Source: Salarias fasciatus
Lineage: Eukaryota; Chordata; Actinopteri; Blenniiformes; Blenniidae
Assembly: GCF_902148845.1 (NCBI RefSeq)
Contig: NC_043754.1
Coordinates: 20,864,931-20,928,930, forward strand
Direction: 5' to 3'
DNA: 64,000 nt
The notes beneath the pieces were generated by a model, which saw nothing but the letters and a program-made list of their open reading frames with translations, had not been told where the DNA came from and searched no databases. Below, in pieces: positions 58,080 to 64,000 of the stretch; position 1 is the stretch's first letter, and each line of letters opens with the position of its first letter. Made by a program: the position numbers and the translations under genes.

Positions 58080-58630
58080 GCTCACAAAGCTTCATGTTTT
58101 ATGAGCGCAGTCACCACATGTGAAGTCATCTTACACAATCAGGTTGATACCGGTGGACTCGCACTCAGACACACACTCTCTCACTCTCACACTCACACAG
58201 GTAAACACCAAAGAGCTGTTACAGGAGCAGACCTTCGAGGTAAGAGAAAGCATTTTCTTTTTTGACTTGTGCGTTAGATCGTTTCAGTTAGTTGGTTAGT
58301 TACAATCCAGACGTCCAGAGGTAGGTGGTTTGATCTGCTTTAGTCGGAGTGCTTCAACAAGACACGACAGAGAAGTTTTACTTAATCCCAAAGGTGTGTT
58401 TGTGTGTGAAAAAAAAATGTCCATCTAAAGTTCTATGAAGCAGCTCAACGTAGTAAAATGTGTCGATATAAATCACATTTATTAGAATTAAAGTGAGGAT
58501 CAGGATTAAACTGTCTTCACTGGGATAAGTGAAATGTGGGGCAAGTTAGAGCGCGGAGGTGAACGGAAGATTTATGAATGCAGAAGATGTTTTATGAGTT
58601 GCTTTTTTAAGAGTGAAATGGGAGATTTGG
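58080..58630. other. Unassigned sequence
   Basis: No exon with family support. A possible plus-strand donor, TTCGAG|GTAAGAG, at about 58237 could end an untranslated first exon of the proline-rich gene downstream; that is inference only. Confidence 0.3.
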
Positions 58631-58633
58631 ATC

Positions 58634-59476
58634 TTATAGGGGAGGTAAATCATTCCAGAGCTCAGGGCCTCTATAGGACAGATTGAACTCATGACGTGAA
58701 TAGTGACTAACAGCTAAATGGAAATTATTCATACTGTGTCTGCAATGAAATAAATTCACCACATTAGAGAAAGTGAATAAATTTTGAAGGGTGACAGGAA
58801 GATATTGGTGGCTGTAAATAAAGTTGTGGATAAACAAACAGATCTAACGGATGTTTAACTTGACTTTTTGAGATTATTTATTGAAAAGTGGTGCTGATGG
58901 GGCAGACGAATTTGGGAGATAAATCTGAAGAATCTCTTTTGGAGGACACATAATTTCATGAGGTTTGTGAGATATGAAGCTGCCCAGACCATGTTGCAGT
59001 AATAGAAAAGAGAGGGCAAGAAGCTGTATATAAGGTGAGGTGAGTAGAGGGATGGGTGAGGGTACAGACATTTCTTAATGCGCCCATCATTGTTCTAGTT
59101 CTTCTGGTGGCAAGATCTATGTTTTGTGCCCAGTTGAGTTTCTCGTCTGTTCTGTTAAATATTTTTTTTTCTTGCTGCTTGGGGTAAGTCTTGTTGGTGC
59201 TGCAGAAGATCACAAAGCAGCATTTCCTCAGATTTAGGGTTAATTTGTCATTTGGAACCATTTAGATAAGGAGGATAATTCATCATTTGCAGAGCTGATC
59301 AGATAATTGAAGTTGCTTTGAGTTGCTATCAGATTGATGTCATCTGCACATAGTCTGGGTGAAAAATGTTTGCAAGGCATGGACAAGTCATTTATATAAG
59401 TCAGAAATAACAGAGGGCCCAATATTAAACCCTGAGGAACATCTTTAAATTCAAAGTGAAGACACATCACATTCAT
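58634..59476 (-). mobile_element. LINE reverse transcriptase fragment
   Basis: Minus-strand frames give DVPQGLILGPLLFLTYINDL followed by CADDINLIAT (the RT palm, with YADD changed to CADD). Further 3' are KLNWAQNIDLATRRTRTMMGALRNV and the terminal block HEFNLSYRGPELWNDLPPL. It is a continuous but frame-broken C-terminal half of a CR1/Jockey-like LINE. Confidence 0.8.
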
Positions 59477-59559
59477 TGTTAAGAATTAATTATTCTCAAA
59501 CATGGGCAGAAACATTAACTACGATCATTGTGCTCATGTGCAGCTGCAGCATTTCTGAA

Positions 59560-59740
59560 AGGCTCAGTTTTTCCCATCCACAAGGAGTTGGAGCATTTTC
59601 AAAAAGTTTCACTTTGGAAGCCGTTTTCACAAAGTCGTGCTTTCAGTCCATCTGAGCATTGTTGATGTGGAAACAGACCACCAGAACGCAACAGCAGTTT
59701 TCCTTTTTCTCTTGAGTGTGTTGTTGTGTAAATGCGGCCT
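59560..59740. other. Possible MITE relic
   Basis: agcattttcaaaaagtttcactttggaag and gccgttttcac resemble a widespread fish non-autonomous hAT family. No paired ends identified. Confidence 0.3.
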
Positions 59741-59765
59741 GATTTTTACCACTTCCTGTTCCCAG

Positions 59766-62700
59766 ATGGCTCCTCTTCCTTCTCCCCCACCTCGACCTCC
59801 ACCCCCAGTACCAAAGCCTCGAAAGGCCCACATGAGGAACTACCAGATCTCCGTCCCATCCCAGGACAGGTGAGCTCACATGGAGGGAACACAGAGACCG
59901 CTGAAGACCAGTGGTGTCAAAGGTCAAGGGTCAGGGTTCATTTGAGATTATTGTCTTTCAGAGAGACGATCAATGACAATCAACAGCCTGCTGTTTCTAA
60001 CGGAGTCCATGTGAACACAGGTAGCACACACACACACAAACACACGTATGAGTACTTTTGCGCTGTGGATGGATGTGCAGTCAGGGGTCAGCGGGGTGAA
60101 CAGCAGGGGGCCGAGAACATGTCCCTGTGGACCTGGTGTGCTCAGTGTGATGGAGGTGTCAACTCGACGCTAACGGGGGAATCCTTTTTGTCCTTGTTAA
60201 TCAGACCTGAATGGACAGGGAAGATTGAAGCAGGAGGGAAGCTCTGGAATCTCCGTTGTGAGTCTGGTAAACCAGGTCCAGGATGTTGTCTCTTCTATCA
60301 GGGCCCTCAGAATGTTGCTGAAGTTTGAGAGAGGAGGTCCTGGGGTGTGCCTGATTGAAATGAGAAATCCATGAGGATGTGCCATCTGTTGCTATTCTCA
60401 GATCACCACAGAACTCAGTCAGTCACGACAGTAGCTGAGATGGTAGAGCAGGTCGTCTTATAACCGGAAGGTTGGTGTTTGATCCCTGCTCTCGCAGGCG
60501 TAAAACTGTCGTTGTGTCCTTGGGCAAGACACTTCACCCACCTTGCCTAGTATGAAAGTTGTGAGAGTGAATGGTTGGTGGTGGTCGGAGGGGCTGATGG
60601 CGCAGATTGGCAGCCTCGCTTCTGTCAGTCTGCCCGGGCAGCTGCGGCTACACCAGTAGCTTACCACCACCCAGTATGGTGTGAATGAATAACGCAATGT
60701 AAAGTGTCTTTGAGTGTCCAGAAAAGCGCTATATAAAACCAATGCATTATTATTATTATTATTATTATTATCTCTCATCTCCTTACTGGGGAACTTGCCT
60801 CTCTCCAGTGGGACTTCGTGCACTCTGTTAGCAGCTCCAGTTGACCAGTGAAACCACCGTGCCGTTAAGTTTCTGTTTCTAAAACAGAAAGTTGCCCATG
60901 TCACACTGAACACACCTACAATCTGCATTATCAGTTTTATTATCCAGGGTGCAGGTTTTGAATACAGGTCAATGAAGGTGACACGTGCTGGTTACAGGTC
61001 ATGAAGGCAACACCTGTTTGTTACAGGTCATGAAAGCAACACCTGTTTGTTACAGGGCAGTGAATGCCTCAGCAGGTATTTACATTATCGTCTGACTAAC
61101 AGCTTCAGCAGAAACAACCTGAGTGAAGCTTCACTGAGTTTCAACACCGAGAACCTGAAAGCCTCTCTGGGAACTTTTGAATCTAACGCAGTCTTCCACC
61201 TCCGAGTCATGTTCAAACTGTACATGAGGTTGTTTTCATTCCGCGCTCGTTCCAAGAGAACCGGTTTGCTACAGCAGGCGAGCACTTGTCACGCAAAACA
61301 AAGAAAAAAAAAGAAAGACAGATCCCTTCTGATTATCACAAACCAGTTTGTCCTCTTGACGTCTGATGGGAGCAGAAAGTCCGCAATGAGGTGGAGAATT
61401 TACAAAACACTCACAACCCAGCTGTCAACAACACATGTAGACGTCAGAGACTGTAAACATCCACTTCAGACTTTGAGACTCTTGAAGGATTCTTGACTGC
61501 CTTCCTCTTGTACATCTTTCTTTATTTCTAAATTACTGTTTGTTTCTTATTGACTTGCCACTTAGGCGATCAGCTCTCAGCTCAGTCGGTATGGGGGTGC
61601 ATTCACATTGGATAAGTGATTATCCTTGGACCAGTGATTGACTGACCTCCTAGCTGATGCCCCTTCAGAGGGAAGAGAAATGGCATCAGGCATCAAAGTC
61701 CAGTCAGTTAATAATAAAAAGGCCAAACTTTCTGGACAAGAAAACAGGTTTCTTCTGTTTCTCAAGGTCGTACCTGTCAGAGGACACTGATGATTTTATT
61801 CTAAAGGATTTGACAGAGATTTGACATGTCCTGGTTGCAGAGGCATAACAAATATCCACATAATCACCTTACCCATATTAACTACAGGCTGTAAGCGACT
61901 CAGGAAGGGGACCGTAAATACATGACCAGGCAGACAGAAGAATCAGTAAAGGGAGTCTATTTTTAGTCGAGGGAGGCACAGAAAGAAACATTTAATCAGA
62001 CACAGACAGGGACAGCCCCAGATGTGGTAAAAAAAAAAAGAAAAAAATTAAGGGTCAAAACTGCAAAAAGCAAGCGTGAAACAAAGGTAACAAGGGCTGA
62101 CAGGAGACTCAGATGCTAGTTCAGACATGTAGGACTCAAGAGCTTCACAGGAGGGTAAATACATACAGGTCGGATGATCAGAGAACAGGAACACACAAGG
62201 GTGGAGTCACTCGGAAAGACACTTGGAACCTGATCTGCTTCGAATCACATGCAGACACATGGAAGCTGATCAATGCACAAATGACACAGCACATACAGAT
62301 CATGCTCTTTTACCTCCACAAATATGATGGATTTTGCAGAAGAAACACATCGTCGGCAGGAGAGAGACAGGTTGGTTGTGATGTGTAATGGTGAACCAAG
62401 GAAACACAGAAGAAAAGCTCAGTGCAGGAAAAGTCTCTCAGAACTCTAAACCCAAAGCAACTTCACTGGAAAATAGTCCAGATCGAAGTACTGTAACTGT
62501 CTGCTTGATGAACTATGAAGGTTAGAAAGTTGGAAGCCTTGTGTTGGCCTCTTAGCTAATGATGGTGTTGTGACTGTGTCCTCAGATGAAGCCCCGCCTC
62601 CTCCCAGCATGCCAACACTGGAAAGCGTCACTGACATCATCGTGGCCAACATCCCATCATTAGCTGGAATTGCCGCCACCATCGGGGGCTCCAACTCCAC

Positions 62701-63695
62701 CCCTGTCGTCCCATCGGCCCCGCCACCTCCGCCAACGTTAGACAGCATCACAGACACCATCGCAACTAACATCCCTTTTTTAGCAGATGCAGCGAGCATC
62801 ATGGGCAAACCCGATGCTGCAGTGTTTGACCCCGCCCCCTCGAGCAAACCTGCACCTAGCGCACCTCCGGCTAACACGCCTGCAGCCAACACTCCTGCAC
62901 CAAGCACAGGTGCTGCTAGCTTTGACAGAGTGATCAATTCACTTGCCAACATACCGGGTTTAGCAGACGTCATTGTAGCTAGCCCCTCTCCATCGGCCCC
63001 ACCTGCTCCTGAAAGTAAGCCCGGCGCTCCTGAGGAGGGCGACACAGGTACACCAGCAGGTCATCTGTCTGTCCGAACTCTGGATGATGATCGGTTTGTC
63101 TGAAGTCTGTCCTGAGTCTCACTTTGGCCTCTTGTCTTCAGCTCCGGATTTGACGCGTCTCGTCGGTAAAGAGGACAACTCCTACATGACAGTGCTGTCT
63201 TCTTGGACAGCTCAAGAGGAAGCTGACACAGAGTCCTCCGTTGAGGAGGATGATGCAGTTGATAGAAAGGATGGGCTAACACAGGAAGATCCTGCATCAA
63301 ACAGGTGTGCTGAGCACTGCAGACTTTTCTCCCATCTGCAGTTTGCTTCTGATTTCCCCTTAGATTCTGTACCTGTGTGTTTATTTTTCTCCTTGTTTGT
63401 TTACAGCACTTCATCCAGTCAACCCAGTCATGTGATCCCAGACCCACTGGCCCCGCCCCCAAAAGGCACAGGCAGCAAAGTAGCAAAGCCTGAGAGGCAG
63501 AAAATCCCCAGGTATCAAGACACAGACCCGTCTTGAGTGTGACTTTACCGCCCTCTGGTGGTCAGAGAGTGTAAAGACGTGTTTGCCTTGTAGGGCAGCG
63601 ACCATCCGAGTGTCGAGGAAGAAAGGAGCGAGGCCGTCACCTGTTCAGAGCGCAGTGGTACGAGCCAGCTGGTTAGACATGTGGAAAGGCTTCAG
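59766..63695 (+). CDS. Proline-rich multi-exon gene, 5' part (continues past window)
   Basis: Exons in consistent phase: 59766-59869, 59962-60020, 62586-63047, 63142-63304, 63407-63511, 63594-63695. The first begins with ATG right after an acceptor (cctgttcccag) and encodes MAPLPSPPPRPPPPVPKPRK, which carries SH3-ligand PxxP and PKPR motifs. The third carries three related segments, each with a core like NIPSLAG, NIPFLAD, NIPGLAD, separated by Ala/Pro linkers. The fourth is acidic. The sixth ends ASWLDMWKGF, suggesting the start of a PH-type domain beyond the window. I do not recognise the family; a PH-domain adaptor or GAP is possible. The 2.5-kb intron 2 holds LINE and SINE insertions. Confidence 0.7.
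60060..60400 (-). mobile_element. LINE RT fragment in intron
   Basis: Minus-strand pieces LIEETTSWTWFTRLTTE and STPGPQGHVLGPLLFTPLT resemble the PQGCVLSPLLF motif region of fish LINE reverse transcriptases. Short and frame-broken. Confidence 0.65.
60425..60772 (+). mobile_element. tRNA-derived SINE (V-SINE-like core)
   Basis: Box A-like tagctgagatggtagagcag (60431-60450) and box B-like ggttggtgtttgatccc (60469-60485) indicate a tRNA-related pol III head. The core cgttgtgtccttgggcaagacacttcaccc (split here for description; 60512-60541) is shared by V-SINE-type elements. An L2-like tail, aaaagcgctatataaa, ends in a (TTA)n run (60745-60771). It lies in intron 2 of the proline-rich gene, sense orientation. 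Confidence 0.8.
60965..61060 (+). repeat. Short tandem repeat, about 3 units of 30-34 bp
   Basis: Unit gttacaggtcatgaaggcaacacct is repeated with variation; intronic. Confidence 0.75.
61061..62585. other. Intron 2 remainder, no gene seen
   Basis: The frame at 61047-61496 begins inside the preceding tandem repeat and shows no domain. The rest is unique non-coding sequence with a short A-rich run at 62029-62049. Nothing further recognised. Confidence 0.5.
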
Positions 63696-64000
63696 GTAAC
63701 AACCACAACAACAAATCAACAACGTTTTAATTAAAGATGCATTATTTCAGAAAACTTTCCATTTACACAACTAAATTCTAAAAATGACGTCCTTTCATAC
63801 GATAATGGCAGAAACAGTGATAACGATGCAGTTGTCATGCCAGGCCACGTGTGAGTGCTGATGGGGTTTTTTGTAATGAAACCACATGCACAGAGAAATC
63901 TATTAGAAACATTAACAGTGCTGAGTACACTCACATCCACTTGGGCAGATGAGAAAGTGGGAAGGGCAGAAAGAATGTTCAATATGTGTACATGATCAAC
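63696..64000. other. Intron of proline-rich gene at window edge
   Basis: Sequence after donor TTCAG|GTAACA at 63695. No further exon is recognisable before the window ends. Confidence 0.5.

Noticed and set aside
60431-60500. A tRNA gene
   Set aside because: Boxes A and B are present, but the segment is fused to a SINE core and LINE-like tail and does not fold into a clear cloverleaf.
62446-63045. 199-residue minus-strand Gly/Ala-rich frame
   Set aside because: Antisense of the Ala/Pro-rich exon 3 of the plus-strand gene, whose exon has matched splice sites and phase.

Overview
The window is teleost fish chromosomal DNA. It has compact split genes with many introns under 150 bp, abundant CA/TG microsatellites, fish-type LINE, SINE and hAT remnants, and proteins that align clearly with vertebrate families. 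Gene content (pfdn1, ttc1, csf1r, pdgfrb) resembles human 5q31-q33. No bacterial-type features and no CRISPR array were seen, and no virus-derived element was recognised.

Layout. 0.8-2.5 kb: dck (deoxycytidine kinase, minus), sharing a 189-bp head-to-head promoter with pfdn1 (prefoldin 1, plus, 2.7-3.8 kb). pfdn1 converges on ttc1 (minus, 4.1-6.5 kb, with an upstream untranslated exon near 7.3 kb). A LINE 3' fragment lies at 7.5-8.87 kb. Next comes a complete 27-exon enteropeptidase gene, tmprss15 (minus, 8.9-16.3 kb). csf1r follows (minus, 22 exons, 18.6-27.2 kb); its first intron seems to hold a small unrecognised gene.

The centre, 26.7-54.15 kb, is a direct tandem segmental duplication. 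The unit runs from csf1r intron 1 through csf1r exon 1, all of pdgfrb, and a two-exon GIMAP/AIG1-type GTPase gene. Copy 1 is 26689-39608 and copy 2 is 39606-54154. The junction shows 3 bp of microhomology. The copies are nearly identical (the 343-codon GIMAP frames differ at two residues), so the event looks young. Copy 1 keeps a complete pdgfrb. Copy 2 pdgfrb has lost 562 bp of the kinase N-lobe and has gained a 2.18-kb hAT transposon whose target-site duplication is the splice-donor sequence itself. The duplication also creates a second, orphan csf1r promoter and signal-peptide exon at 40.05-40.1 kb, directly upstream of GIMAP copy 1. Its intron phase would allow an in-frame csf1r-leader/GIMAP transcript.

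The right end (54.2-64 kb) is repeat-rich: decayed LINEs on both strands, a MITE carrying telomere-like CCCTAA motifs, and a tRNA-derived SINE. It also holds the 5' part of a plus-strand proline-rich gene (59.8 kb to beyond the window) that I do not recognise.

The two receptor genes encode class III receptor tyrosine kinases (five Ig domains, one membrane span, split kinase), and their tandem pairing is an ancient vertebrate arrangement. The other genes are housekeeping or digestive neighbours with no evident pathway link. Exon coordinates were derived by reading splice consensus, codon phase and similarity to remembered human proteins; the sums of exon lengths are divisible by three for dck, pfdn1, ttc1, tmprss15, csf1r, pdgfrb copy 1 and both GIMAP genes.
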